Source: Frankiales bacterium (GTDB lineage Bacteria; Actinomycetota; Actinomycetes; Mycobacteriales; Geodermatophilaceae). From it: DNA of 51,942 bases. Every line of letters starts with the position of its first letter. The stretch's first letter is position 1. The stretch lies in contig JAODNJ010000321.1 in the NCBI GenBank assembly GCA_025465155.1, positions 1-51,942 on the forward strand, written 5' to 3'. Positions 40,326 to 48,895 of this stretch are shown piece by piece. The notes beneath the pieces are model-generated. The model was not told the DNA's origin, ran no database searches, and saw nothing but the letters and a program-made list of their open reading frames with translations. The position numbers and the translations under genes were made by a program.

Positions 40326-41842
40326 GCACCCCGCCCCTGGGCGACGACTGCGCCTCGTTCGACGAGCTGCTCCGGGCCGCGGCCGGCGCCTACGGGGACC
40401 GTGAGGCCTACGTCGAGTCCGGCGGCGGCCGGCTCAGCTTCGCCGAGTGGGACCGGGCGTCCGACGGCCTGGCCGGGGCGCTCGCCGAGCGGGGTGTCCG
40501 CGCGGGCGACGTCGTCGCGCTGATGCTGCCGTCCTCGATCGACTACGCCGTCTGCTACGCCGCGCTCGCGCGGCTCGGCGCGGTCACCTCCGGACTGAAC
40601 ACCCGACTGGGCCCGCGCGAGGTGGCGGCCGTCCTGGAGCGGGCGGCGCCCGCGCTGGTCGTCCGCGACCCGGCCGCTCGGCTGCCGGAGGTGCCCCCGA
40701 CCTTGCCCGTGCTGGACCGGACCGACCTGCCGGGCCTCTACGCGCACCCCGGCCTGGGGGAGCAGCGGCCCGCGCCGGCACCGGAGGACCCGGTCGTCAT
40801 CATCTGGACCAGCGGGACGACCGGGCTGCCGAAGGGCGCCTGGTTCGACGTGCACAACCTCAAGGCCGCCGCCCACTCGGCGGGGGTGATGAGCACGCCG
40901 GGCGACCGGCGCCTGGTCGCCACGCCCTTTGCGCACGCCGGCTACATGTTCAAGCTGTGGGACCAGCTCGCCTGGGGAGTCACCGCGGTGATCCCTCCGT
41001 CGCCGTGGTCGGCCGCGGAGATGGCCCGCGTCATGCGCGACGAGCGCATCTCGGTGGTCGGTGGCGTGCCGACCCAGTGGGCGAAGCTGCTGGAGCAGCC
41101 CGACGCCGAGCGGCTGCCCCACCTGCGGATCGGCATCGCCGCGACCGCGCCCGCGCCGCCCGATCTCGTCGAGGCGGTCGCCGAGCGCATCGGGGTGCCG
41201 CTCGTCGTCCGCTACGCCATGACCGAGTCCCCGACGATCGCCGGCACCGAACCCGACGATCCGCCGGAGGTCCAGTTCCGCACCGTCGGCCGCCCCCAGG
41301 AGGGGATGGAGGTCGTCGTCACCGACGGCGCCGGCACGCCGCTGCCCCCCGGCGAGGTGGGCCGGGTGCGGGTACGCGGTGGCTGCGTCATGCGGGGGTA
41401 CTGGAACGACCCCGAGCGGACCGCCGAGGTGCTCACCGACGACGGGTGGCTCATCAGCGGGGACCTCGGGCGGTTCACCCCCGAAGGGAACCTCGTGCTG
41501 GTGGGCCGCGCCGGCGACCTCTACATCAGGGGCGGCTACAACGTGCACCCGCTCGAGGTGGAGAACGTGCTGGCCGAGCACCCGGCCGTCCGCAGGGCGG
41601 CCGTGGTCGGCTCGCCGGCGCCGGTCATCGGGGAGATCGGGGTCGCCTTCGTGGTGGCCGCCGACCCCGACAGCCCGCCCGAGCTGATCGAGCTCCGGGA
41701 GTGGGTGCGCGAGCGGCTGGCCGACTACAAGGCGCCGGACCGCCTCGTCCTCGTCGACGACCTGCCGGTGACCGGCATGCTCAAGGTCGACCGCGACGCG
41801 CTGCGCCGCGACGCCGAGGCCCTGGAGCCGATGCGACGCTGA
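40322..41842 (+). CDS. AMP-forming acyl-CoA synthetase
   Basis: 506 residues, ATG in an ATGA overlap with the thiolase-like gene. The ANL-superfamily P-loop TSGTTGLPKG is at 163-172, followed by YAMTES, GWLISGDLGRF, the hinge GRAGDLYIRGGYNVHPLEVE, and the C-terminal catalytic lysine in VTGMLKVDR. The enzyme activates a carboxylic acid to its CoA ester with ATP. As the last gene in a side-chain beta-oxidation set, it most likely activates the side-chain acid of the pathway substrate or the acid left after ring cleavage. Confidence 0.93.
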   Translation: MSTPPLGDDCASFDELLRAAAGAYGDREAYVESGGGRLSFAEWDRASDGLAGALAERGVRAGDVVALMLPSSIDYAVCYAALARLGAVTSGLNTRLGPREVAAVLERAAPALVVRDPAARLPEVPPTLPVLDRTDLPGLYAHPGLGEQRPAPAPEDPVVIIWTSGTTGLPKGAWFDVHNLKAAAHSAGVMSTPGDRRLVATPFAHAGYMFKLWDQLAWGVTAVIPPSPWSAAEMARVMRDERISVVGGVPTQWAKLLEQPDAERLPHLRIGIAATAPAPPDLVEAVAERIGVPLVVRYAMTESPTIAGTEPDDPPEVQFRTVGRPQEGMEVVVTDGAGTPLPPGEVGRVRVRGGCVMRGYWNDPERTAEVLTDDGWLISGDLGRFTPEGNLVLVGRAGDLYIRGGYNVHPLEVENVLAEHPAVRRAAVVGSPAPVIGEIGVAFVVAADPDSPPELIELREWVRERLADYKAPDRLVLVDDLPVTGMLKVDRDALRRDAEALEPMRR

Positions 41843-41845
41843 GCG

Positions 41846-42760
41846 TCAACGGCCGAGGGCGACCGCGACCTCGTGCATGAACAGCCGCAGGGTCTCCGGC
41901 GACCCGTGGTCGGAGAAGCGCAGCACGAACATCTCCACGCCCCGCGCTCGCTCGGCCTGCAGCGCAGCTGCCAGCTCGTCCGGCGTCCCGACCAGCGGGT
42001 CGCCCCAGGCGGCCGGCGGCATGCGGCGGGCCACCTCGGCCGCGACGCTGTCGCGCTGCGCCGACGTGGCGGCCAGGCCGATGGCGTACTGCGCGGAGAT
42101 CCGGGCCCGTCCGCGCAGCGGCGCCAGCTCGTCCAGCCGGTGCCGCGCAGAACCCAGGCAGTTCCACCAGTCGGCATGCCGGGCCACCAGCGGCATGGTG
42201 AGCGTGACGCCGGCGCCGCCGATGTGGACCGGCACGCGGGCCTGCACCGGTCGCGGGAGGCCGCACGCGCCGCGCAGCCGGAAATGGCGGCCGTCGTGGT
42301 CGAACGGCTCGCCGCTGAACATCAGCTCGACGATCTGCAGCGTCTCGTCCAGAGCCTCGGCCCGTGCCCGCCGGGTGGCGCCGCCGAACCCGAACGCCTC
42401 GAGCTCCTCGTCCACCGAGCCCCAGCCGAGCCCCAGGTCCAGCCGGCCGCCGCTGATCACATCGACCGTCGCCGCCATCTTGGCCAGGAGGGCGGGGTGC
42501 CGGAACGGGTTGCAGCCCACGAGGTGACCGAGGCGAATGCGGGAGGTCGCCCCCGCCAGCGCCGTGAGCAGGGTCCAGCTCTCCAGGGTGTCGACGTGCG
42601 GCGCACCGGGTGTGGCCAGGTGGTCCATCAGCCAGAAGCCGTCGAAGCCGGCGTCCTCGGCGGCCCGAGCCCGCTCGACCATCGTGGCGACGTCGGTGCG
42701 GAACTGGGGAACGTGCACGCCGAAGAGGGGACTGCCGGGTGGCGCGACTGTCAGACTCAC
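41846..42760 (-). CDS. LLM class F420-dependent oxidoreductase
   Basis: 304 residues, GTG start without a clear ribosome site. It shows the luciferase-like pattern FGVHVPQFRTDVATMVERARAAEDAGFDGFWLMDHL, RIRLGHLVGCNPFRHPALLAKMAATVDVISGGRLDLGLGWG and an HIGGAG phosphate-binding turn, which are usual for actinobacterial F420 enzymes (TIGR03619-like). It converges on the acyl-CoA synthetase gene with a 3-nt gap and is divergent from the first tandem-TetR regulator, so it may be that regulator's target. Reaction unknown. Confidence 0.88.
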   Translation of the reverse strand: MSLTVAPPGSPLFGVHVPQFRTDVATMVERARAAEDAGFDGFWLMDHLATPGAPHVDTLESWTLLTALAGATSRIRLGHLVGCNPFRHPALLAKMAATVDVISGGRLDLGLGWGSVDEELEAFGFGGATRRARAEALDETLQIVELMFSGEPFDHDGRHFRLRGACGLPRPVQARVPVHIGGAGVTLTMPLVARHADWWNCLGSARHRLDELAPLRGRARISAQYAIGLAATSAQRDSVAAEVARRMPPAAWGDPLVGTPDELAAALQAERARGVEMFVLRFSDHGSPETLRLFMHEVAVALGR

Positions 42761-42773
42761 TCGGGAAACGGTA

Positions 42774-42793
42774 GTTCAGTCAACGCATTGAAC
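42774..42793. promoter_or_regulatory. Dyad GTTCA-N10-TGAAC
   Basis: A 20-bp element with 5-bp inverted arms (GTTCA 42774-42778, TGAAC 42789-42793) lies just upstream of the LLM gene in the 125-nt divergent region before the tandem-TetR gene. The position fits a repressor operator. Confidence 0.4.
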
Positions 42794-42799
42794 CAAGAA

Positions 42800-42819
42800 G
42801 GACCGCGATATGCGGGTCC
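42800..42819. promoter_or_regulatory. Quasi-palindrome with ATAT centre
   Basis: GGACCGCGATATGCGGGTCC is a near-perfect inverted repeat (one base shift in the arms) of the size TetR dimers bind. It lies 67 nt before the tandem-TetR start, 7 nt beyond the GTTCA dyad. A TACCAT -10-like hexamer at 42874-42879 ends 6 nt before the GTG, so the regulator mRNA may be leaderless. Confidence 0.4.
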
Positions 42820-42885
42820 TCCCACCGGGGGAACGGGTCGGGCAGGAAGTGACCGCGGTGTCAGAGTCGCCGGTACCATCGACCG

Positions 42886-44232
42886 GTGAGCAGCGAGGAG
42901 ATCCTGCGTCGCCCCAGCTACGGGTCGAACAGCCGGGTGGTCGGTGCCCGCGGCGCCCAGACCCGCCGGCACATCCTCGCCGTGGCGCTGCAGCTGTTCG
43001 GTGAGCGTGGCTTCCACGACGTCGCCGTCGACGACCTCGCCCGCGCGGCGGGGGTGTCCCGGGCGACGCTGTACCAGTACTTCGAGAGCAAGGACGAGAT
43101 CTTCGCCGAGCTCCTGGAGGAGTGCGGCGGCACGCTGATGCGGCTGATCCGCCGGCTGGGCCCGCTCGGCCCCACGCTGCAGGGCTTCGACAACCTGCAC
43201 TGGTGGCTGGGGGAGTGGGCCTGGGTCTACGACCGCTACGCCACCATGTTCGCCCAGTGGGACCACATCGAGACCTCCGACACCGCCTTCCGGCCGATGG
43301 TCACCGGATTCGTCGACGCCTATGCCGGGCGGATAGCCGAGCGGCTCACGGCGGCCGGGTTCGCCGGGATCGAGGGGGTCGACACCGCGGCCGCGCTGCT
43401 GCTCGTCGTCCACCGGTTCAACTACCTGCGGCACAGCGGCCGATCCTCGGCCCTGACGGTCGACGAGATGGTCGACGGGATGGCCGTCGTGCTGCAGCTG
43501 GTGCTCTTCCCGGACACCCCGCCGGAGGTGCTCGCCAGCCAGGGATCGCGGTCGGCCGGGCTGCCCGCGTCCTGGACCGCGGACGTCCCGTCGCCGCGGC
43601 CGGGTCCCGACCGCTTCGCCGGGCTGCGCGACCGGGCTCGGGCCACGGTCCGCCAGCTGCTGGACTCCGCCGCGCGGACCTTCGCCGCCCGCGGGTTCGC
43701 CGGCTCCAACCTCGACGCGGTGGCCGCCGGCGCGGGCGTGGCCCGGGCGACGCTCTACAAGTACTTCACCGACAAGCACGACGTCCTGGCGGCGCTCGCC
43801 GAGGAGGCGCGCGACGACGTCGTGTCGGCGGCGCAGCGCTTCGGCGCGATCGCCCGCAGCCCGCACGCGGGCACCGAGCTGCGCCGGTGGCTGGACGACC
43901 TGGTGGCGCTGTCCGCGCGGCACGCCGGCGTGCTGCGCGTCTGGGTGGAGCGTCAGCCCGATGACCCGCGCGTGCAGGAGCTCGGGGAGGAGGTCACCCG
44001 GGCCACGCGCGCGGCGGTCGCCGGGGCACTCACCAGCGTGCAGCGGCCCTATCCGCTCGACCTGCACGTGGCGGGGCTCGTGCTGATCGCCGTGCTGGAG
44101 CGCATCCCCACGGGGCTGGTCCAGCAGAGCCGGGAGGTGCCCCGGGCGGAGGTCGTGGAGACCATGGCGACGTTCATCGAGCGGGGCCTGCTCGCCGGCA
44201 CTCCCGCCTCCGAGGCCGCCGCCGCGAGCTGA
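42886..44232 (+). CDS. Tandem double TetR-family regulator (first copy)
   Basis: 448 residues, GTG start, no Shine-Dalgarno. The chain holds two TetR units. The first DNA-binding domain is at about 25-74 (VDDLARAAGVSRATLYQYFESKDEIF) with its ligand domain to about 215. A Pro-rich linker follows (about 216-245), then a second DNA-binding domain at 250-303 (LDAVAAGAGVARATLYKYFTDKHDVLAAL) with its own helical domain to the end. Both helix-turn-helices look intact. One chain could thus act like a built-in dimer. It stands between a divergent LLM gene and a convergent SDR gene. A paralogue begins at 50654. Confidence 0.92.
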   Translation: MSSEEILRRPSYGSNSRVVGARGAQTRRHILAVALQLFGERGFHDVAVDDLARAAGVSRATLYQYFESKDEIFAELLEECGGTLMRLIRRLGPLGPTLQGFDNLHWWLGEWAWVYDRYATMFAQWDHIETSDTAFRPMVTGFVDAYAGRIAERLTAAGFAGIEGVDTAAALLLVVHRFNYLRHSGRSSALTVDEMVDGMAVVLQLVLFPDTPPEVLASQGSRSAGLPASWTADVPSPRPGPDRFAGLRDRARATVRQLLDSAARTFAARGFAGSNLDAVAAGAGVARATLYKYFTDKHDVLAALAEEARDDVVSAAQRFGAIARSPHAGTELRRWLDDLVALSARHAGVLRVWVERQPDDPRVQELGEEVTRATRAAVAGALTSVQRPYPLDLHVAGLVLIAVLERIPTGLVQQSREVPRAEVVETMATFIERGLLAGTPASEAAAAS

Positions 44233-44273
44233 GGGCCCGCGGCGGCGACGTCGTGGCTCGTCGGTGCGAGAGC

Positions 44274-45200
44274 TCAGCCGCCCATGCGCAGGCCGGGCGC
44301 CCGCGTGCGGAAGACGTCCTTGGCCAACAGGTCGCCGAGGGTCGCGGCGTCCCAGCGCTTGCCGCCGTTGGAGATCGACGGGCCCTTCCGCCAGCCCTCG
44401 GCCAGCTCGACGAGCTCGCCCATCGCACGGACCACCTGACCGCTGACGTGCCCGGCCTCCGGGCTGGCCAGCCAGGCCACGACCGGGCTGGCCAGCGAGG
44501 GGTCCTTCGGGTCGAACTCGTCCTCGGGCCGCTCGTCGGGCTCGGGCACCGCCGCGGTCCCGCCCATCGTGGCCGACAGGCGGGTGATGCCACCGGGGCT
44601 GATCGCGTTGACGGTGACGCCCAGCCGCGCCAGCTCCAGGCTCAGCGTCTGGGTCAGCCCGACGATCGCCGCCTTCGCCGTCGCGTAGTTGGTCTGGCCG
44701 AAGTTGCCCCAGAGGCCCGCGCCGGAGGTGGTGTTGATGATCCGGCCGTACACCCGGCCGTCCTCGGCGGCCTTGGCCGCCGCGCGCCAGCGGATCGCCG
44801 TCGCGCGGCTGGTCAGCCAGGTGCCGCGCACGTGCACGCGCATGACCAGGTCGAAGTCGCCGGCGCTCATGTTCCAGATCGCCTTGTCGCGGACGATGCC
44901 GGCGTTGTTGACCAGGATGTCGAGGCGGCCGAAGTCGTCGAAGGCGCGGCCGATCATCTCCTCGACCTGGGCCTCGTCGCCCACGTCGGCGTAGTCGGCC
45001 ACGGCCTTGCCCCCGCGGCCGCCGATGATGTCGACGACGCGATCGGCGTCGCGGCCGGAGCCCTCCCCGGACACCGACGTCCCCAGGTCGTTCACGACGA
45101 CGGTGGCGCCGTGCTTGGCCAGTTCCAGCGCGTGGCCGCGGCCGATGCCGTGGCCGGCGCCCGTGACCAGCGCGATCTTGCCTTCGAGCAGGCGGGTCAT
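44274..45200 (-). CDS. SDR oxidoreductase, 3-hydroxyacyl-CoA dehydrogenase-like
   Basis: 308 residues from the ATG at 45200 (ATGA overlap with the DUF35 gene). TGAGHGIG (13-20), D38, NNAG (98-101), S159, Y172 and K176 are present. The long NAD-binding region and the GQTNYATAKAAIVGLTQTLSLELARLGVTVNAISPG block resemble the dehydrogenase part of multifunctional enzyme 2 and actinobacterial beta-oxidation SDRs. It also has a C-terminal tail of about 50 residues. Together with the enoyl-CoA hydratase of the same operon it would perform the hydration and second oxidation of a side-chain acyl-CoA. Confidence 0.9.
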   Translation of the reverse strand: MTRLLEGKIALVTGAGHGIGRGHALELAKHGATVVVNDLGTSVSGEGSGRDADRVVDIIGGRGGKAVADYADVGDEAQVEEMIGRAFDDFGRLDILVNNAGIVRDKAIWNMSAGDFDLVMRVHVRGTWLTSRATAIRWRAAAKAAEDGRVYGRIINTTSGAGLWGNFGQTNYATAKAAIVGLTQTLSLELARLGVTVNAISPGGITRLSATMGGTAAVPEPDERPEDEFDPKDPSLASPVVAWLASPEAGHVSGQVVRAMGELVELAEGWRKGPSISNGGKRWDAATLGDLLAKDVFRTRAPGLRMGG

Positions 45201-45622
45201 TGCTTCTCCTCCGGGACGGCCGGGCGGAACACCGGCGCCGTGATGTCGTCGTCGAGTTCGCGGAAGGCCACCCGCAGCGGCATGCCGATCCGCAGGTCCT
45301 CGGTGGCGCAGTCCACGATGGTGGTCATGATGCGGGGGCCCTCCGCCAGCTCCACGAGGGCGGCTACGTAGGGCAGCCGGTCGCGGAACGGCACGAGATC
45401 GTTCATGTACACCGTCGAGTGGGTGTAGAGGGTGGCCCACCCGCTGGCCTGCTCCCAGGTGACCTGGTCGCTCCAGCAGAACGGGCAGAACGGGCGGGGG
45501 TAGTGGTGCGCGCGGCCGCAGCTGCCGCACCGGGCCACGAGGAAGCGGTCCTCCTTCGCCGCGTCCCAGAAGGGCCGGCTGTCGTCGTCGATCGTGGGCA
45601 GGTCGCCCCGGGGAGCGGTCAT
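45197..45622 (-). CDS. Zn-ribbon/OB-fold protein (DUF35)
   Basis: 141 residues from the ATG at 45622, with AAAGGAG upstream. A rubredoxin-like zinc ribbon is formed by C32, C35, C46 and C49 (CGSCGRAHHYPRPFCPFC), followed by an OB-fold (WATLYTHSTVYMNDLVPF, IGMPLRVAFREL). DUF35 proteins bind acyl-CoA and partner thiolase-fold enzymes, for example the ChsH2/Ltp2 retro-aldolase or acetoacetyl-CoA synthases. The only thiolase-fold protein in the window (39144-40325) lacks its Cys, so the two may form one enzyme although their genes are 5 kb apart on opposite strands. Confidence 0.9.
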   Translation of the reverse strand: MTAPRGDLPTIDDDSRPFWDAAKEDRFLVARCGSCGRAHHYPRPFCPFCWSDQVTWEQASGWATLYTHSTVYMNDLVPFRDRLPYVAALVELAEGPRIMTTIVDCATEDLRIGMPLRVAFRELDDDITAPVFRPAVPEEKQ

Positions 45623-45644
45623 GGCTGCCGTCGGCTCCTTTCGC

Positions 45645-46457
45645 TCAGTAGCCGCGGTACTCGGGCGGGCGGCGCTCGACGAACGAGCGGATCCCCTCGC
45701 CGGAGTCGTGGGCGCCGGACTGGATCTCCTGTGCCATCCCCTCGGCGAGGTAGGCCCCGGCACGGTCGGTGTCGGGGGAGTCGTTGAGCAGCCGCTTGGT
45801 CAGCGCGATGGCGCTCGTCGCGGCCGAGGCCAGGCGGACGGCCAGCTCGTCGGCGGTCGCCGTCAGCCGGTCGGCCGGCACGACCCGGTTGACCAGGCCG
45901 AGGGCGTAGGCCTCGTCGGCGGCCAGCGGATCGCCGAAGAAGACCAGCTCCTTGGCCTTCTGCATGCCGATCCGCCGGGGAAGCAGGTAGGCGCCGCCGC
46001 CGTCGACGACCAGGCCGCGGCGGACGAAGGACTCCACGAACGTAGCGTCCTCGCTGGCGACGACGAGGTCGGCGGCGTAGGCCAGGTGCGCGCCGATGCC
46101 GGCGGCCGGGCCCTGCACGACGGCGATGACCGGCTTGCCGCAGTCGAGGACGGCCGCGATGAGCCGCTGGGCGCCGCCCATGATCTTGCGCATCGTGTCG
46201 CCGACGCGCTTGCCCTCGCCGGCCGACCGGCTGCCGGCCATCGCGCGGACGTCGGCGCCTGCGCAGAAGTGCCGCCCGTTCGCGGCGATGACGACCACCC
46301 GCACCGACGGGTCGGCGTCGGCGTCGGTCAGCAGGTCGATCAGCGCGTTGCGGTCGTCCGGCCGCAACGCGTTGGCCGCCTCCGGCCGGTTCAGGGTGAT
46401 CCGCCGGACGCCGTCGCGGTCCTCGGACAGGACCGCCTGCTCCTCCCCGGCGCTCAC
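45645..46457 (-). CDS. Enoyl-CoA hydratase/isomerase family protein
   Basis: 270 residues, GTG in a GTGA overlap with the P450 gene. Oxyanion-hole motifs are FCAGADVRAM (64-73) and GPAAGIG (116-122). The active-site segment is VESFVRRGLVVDGGGAYLLPRRIG, with D152 where many isomerase or hydratase relatives have an acid, while the place of the first hydratase Glu appears to be Phe144. It may therefore be an isomerase or an atypical hydratase. It belongs to the ALDH-ADH-P450-hydratase-DUF35-SDR operon. Confidence 0.88.
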   Translation of the reverse strand: MSAGEEQAVLSEDRDGVRRITLNRPEAANALRPDDRNALIDLLTDADADPSVRVVVIAANGRHFCAGADVRAMAGSRSAGEGKRVGDTMRKIMGGAQRLIAAVLDCGKPVIAVVQGPAAGIGAHLAYAADLVVASEDATFVESFVRRGLVVDGGGAYLLPRRIGMQKAKELVFFGDPLAADEAYALGLVNRVVPADRLTATADELAVRLASAATSAIALTKRLLNDSPDTDRAGAYLAEGMAQEIQSGAHDSGEGIRSFVERRPPEYRGY

Positions 46458-47728
46458 GAGGCGGCCACCGTCGTCGGCGTGAACCGGGCCTGGAGGTGCT
46501 TGATGCCGTGCAGCAGGTTGGAGCGCAGCAGCTGCGGTTCGCCGACCGCCTCGATGTCGGGCAGGAGCTCCAGGAGCATGGGGAAGACCACCGAGAGCTC
46601 GAGCCGGGCCAGGTTGGCACCGAGGCAGAAGTGCGGCCCCGGGGCGCCGAAGCCCAGGTGCGCGTTGGGCCGGCGGCGGATGTCGAACCGCGTGGCGTCG
46701 GGGAAGACGTCCTCGTCCTGGTTGGCCGAGCGGTACCAGAGGACCACCTTGTCGCCCTGGTTGAACTCCTGCTCGCCGAGGCGGACGCCGTCGTTGGTCA
46801 CGGTGCGCCGGAAGTGCAGCACCGGCGACGCCCAGCGGACCATCTCCTCGACGGCCGGCCCGGTGTACGTCGCCGGGTCGCTGCGCCACAGTTCGCGCTG
46901 GTCGGGGAACCGGGTCAGCGCGAGCAGGCCGTGGGAGATCGCGTTGCGCGTCGTCTCGTTGCCCGCGCCCACGAGCAGGATGAAGAAGCGGGCCATCTCC
47001 GCCGGGGTCAGCACCTCCTCGCCGCGGGCGGCGACGAGCTTGGTGATCAGGTCGTCCCGGGGCTCGGCGATGCGCGCCTCGGCGAGCTCGGACAGCAGGG
47101 CGGCCAGACCCTCGCCGGCGGCCTCGACGGCGGCGGCGACTGCGCGCGGGCTCTGGTCGGGCACGTACTCGGGGTCGCTGGCCCCCATGATGATGTTGGT
47201 CTGCTCGAAGATGTACTGCTCGTGCTCGGCCGGGATGCCCAGCATGTTGTTCACGATCCGCAGCGGCAGCGGCGCGGCGACCGCCGTCGTGAAGTCGATC
47301 TCGCCCTGCTCGGCGACCGAGGCGATGAGTGCCCGGGTGGTGCGGGCGACGTCCTCGCGCAACACCTCCAGCGACCGGGGGGTGAAGCCGCGGTTCACGA
47401 TCTTGCGCAGCCGGGCGTGCTCCGGGTTGTCCATGTCGATGATCGAGCCGCGGTACTCCCGCAGCCGCGGGGGCTGGTCGAAGATCTGGGTCCCCTCCCC
47501 GGAGCAGAAGTCCTCCTCCCGGCGGCTGACCTCCTTGACGTCCTCGTACCGGGTCAGCGCCCAGAAGCCGTCGTGTCGTGGGCTGCCGGGCTCGTGGCGG
47601 GCCGGGACGAACGGGCGGGGGTCCTCGGCCCGGAGCCGCGCGAAGAACGCGTCGCGCTCCTCGACCGGGTGGGTCCACCAGGACAGGTCGTCCAGTTCGC
47701 GGACGGGCCGCTGCTCGGTGCTGGTCAT
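46454..47728 (-). CDS. Cytochrome P450, CYP125/CYP124-like
   Basis: 424 residues, ATG overlapping the ADH stop. The I-helix is GAGNETT (254-260), ExxR is E295/R298, and the heme loop GFGAPGPHFCLGANLARLEL carries C368. WWTHPVEERDAFFARLR, DMDNPEHARLRKIVNRGFTPRSL and the RSANQDEDVFPDATRFDIRRRPNAHLGFG block recall P450s that oxidise the terminal carbon of sterol or branched-lipid side chains. The adjacent NDMA-type ADH and ALDH would carry the alcohol to the acid. The exact CYP family is not certain. Confidence 0.92.
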   Translation of the reverse strand: MTSTEQRPVRELDDLSWWTHPVEERDAFFARLRAEDPRPFVPARHEPGSPRHDGFWALTRYEDVKEVSRREEDFCSGEGTQIFDQPPRLREYRGSIIDMDNPEHARLRKIVNRGFTPRSLEVLREDVARTTRALIASVAEQGEIDFTTAVAAPLPLRIVNNMLGIPAEHEQYIFEQTNIIMGASDPEYVPDQSPRAVAAAVEAAGEGLAALLSELAEARIAEPRDDLITKLVAARGEEVLTPAEMARFFILLVGAGNETTRNAISHGLLALTRFPDQRELWRSDPATYTGPAVEEMVRWASPVLHFRRTVTNDGVRLGEQEFNQGDKVVLWYRSANQDEDVFPDATRFDIRRRPNAHLGFGAPGPHFCLGANLARLELSVVFPMLLELLPDIEAVGEPQLLRSNLLHGIKHLQARFTPTTVAAS

Positions 47729-48864
47729 TCGCTCGCCTCCCGGCCGAGGGCGGGGTAGGTGAGCACCCCGCGGAGGAAGTTGCCGTTGCGCATGTCCGCG
47801 AAGCCGTCGTTGATGCCTTCGAGCGGGTAGGTGTTGGACACCACCGCGTCCAGGTCCACCAGCCCCGAGGACCACAGCTCCAGCAGTTTGGGGATGTCGG
47901 CACGGGGGTTCGCCGAGCCGTAGAGCGTCCCGACGATCTGCTTCTCGTTGAGCGTCAGGTCCATCATGCTGATGCTGATCGAGCGCTCGGCCAGGGGATG
48001 GATGTTCGTGACCACCACCCGGCCGCGCTTGGCGGTCATCGCCAGCGCCTTGTGCATCAGCGCGCCGTCGCCGCGGCCCATGGTGCAGATGAAGCGGTCG
48101 GCGCCCCGGTGCCAGGTGGCGTCGGCAACCACGGCCGGCGCCTCGTCCCACGAGCCGGCCACATGGGTGGCCCCCATGGCCAGCACCTGCTCCTTCTTCG
48201 ATGCCGCCGGTTCGATCGCCACGATCACGCGGGCGCCGGCCAGCTTCGCGCCCTGGATGGCCGCCGCCCCGATTCCGCCGACCCCGGCGACCACGACGGT
48301 GTCGCCCGGTGCCACGTCGGCGGCGTAGACGGCGGAGCCCCAGCCGGTGACGAAGCCGCAGCCCAGCAGGCATGCGCGGTCCAGGGGGACGGCCGGGTCG
48401 ATCCGGACGCAGCTGGCCTCGTGCACCACCGTGTGGTGGGCGTAGGACCCGATCAGGCAGGAGGTGGCGAGGTCCTGGCCGCGGCCGTGGTGGCGCGCGG
48501 TGCCGTCGGCGATCTGCCGGCCGGTGTAGAGCCGGGCGCCGAGGTCGCACAGGCTCTGGTGGCCCGTCGAGCAGGACGGGCAGCGCCCGCACGAGGGCAT
48601 GAAGCTGAAGACGACGTGGTCGCCGGGGGCCACCGAGGTGACCTTGTCACCCACCGCCTGCACGACACCGGCGCCCTCGTGGCCGCCGATGCACGGCAGA
48701 TGGAAGGGCATGTCGCCGGTGATCAGGTGCTCGTCGGAGTGGCACATCCCGGAGGCGTGCAGCTCCACGAGCACCTCCTCCGGCCCCGGTGGGTCGAGCT
48801 CGATCGGCTCCACCGACCACTCCGGGTCGTCGCGGTTCCACAGCACCGCTGCCAGCGTCTGCAC
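47725..48864 (-). CDS. NDMA-dependent-type zinc alcohol dehydrogenase
   Basis: 379 residues, GTG start with a strong AGGAGG eight bases upstream. Catalytic zinc ligands C41 (GMCHSDEH) and H62/E63 (GGHEG), structural cysteines 92, 95, 98 and 106, and Rossmann motif VAGVGGIG are present. LPCIGGHEGAGVV and the LYTGRQIADGTARHH insert are typical of actinobacterial NDMA-dependent MDR enzymes, which keep a tightly bound NAD and often need mycofactocin as acceptor. No mycofactocin genes are in the window. It probably oxidises the P450-made alcohol. Confidence 0.9.
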   Translation of the reverse strand: MQTLAAVLWNRDDPEWSVEPIELDPPGPEEVLVELHASGMCHSDEHLITGDMPFHLPCIGGHEGAGVVQAVGDKVTSVAPGDHVVFSFMPSCGRCPSCSTGHQSLCDLGARLYTGRQIADGTARHHGRGQDLATSCLIGSYAHHTVVHEASCVRIDPAVPLDRACLLGCGFVTGWGSAVYAADVAPGDTVVVAGVGGIGAAAIQGAKLAGARVIVAIEPAASKKEQVLAMGATHVAGSWDEAPAVVADATWHRGADRFICTMGRGDGALMHKALAMTAKRGRVVVTNIHPLAERSISISMMDLTLNEKQIVGTLYGSANPRADIPKLLELWSSGLVDLDAVVSNTYPLEGINDGFADMRNGNFLRGVLTYPALGREASE

Positions 48865-48895
48865 GAAGAAAACCTCCTGGGAACGAGGACGGGGG

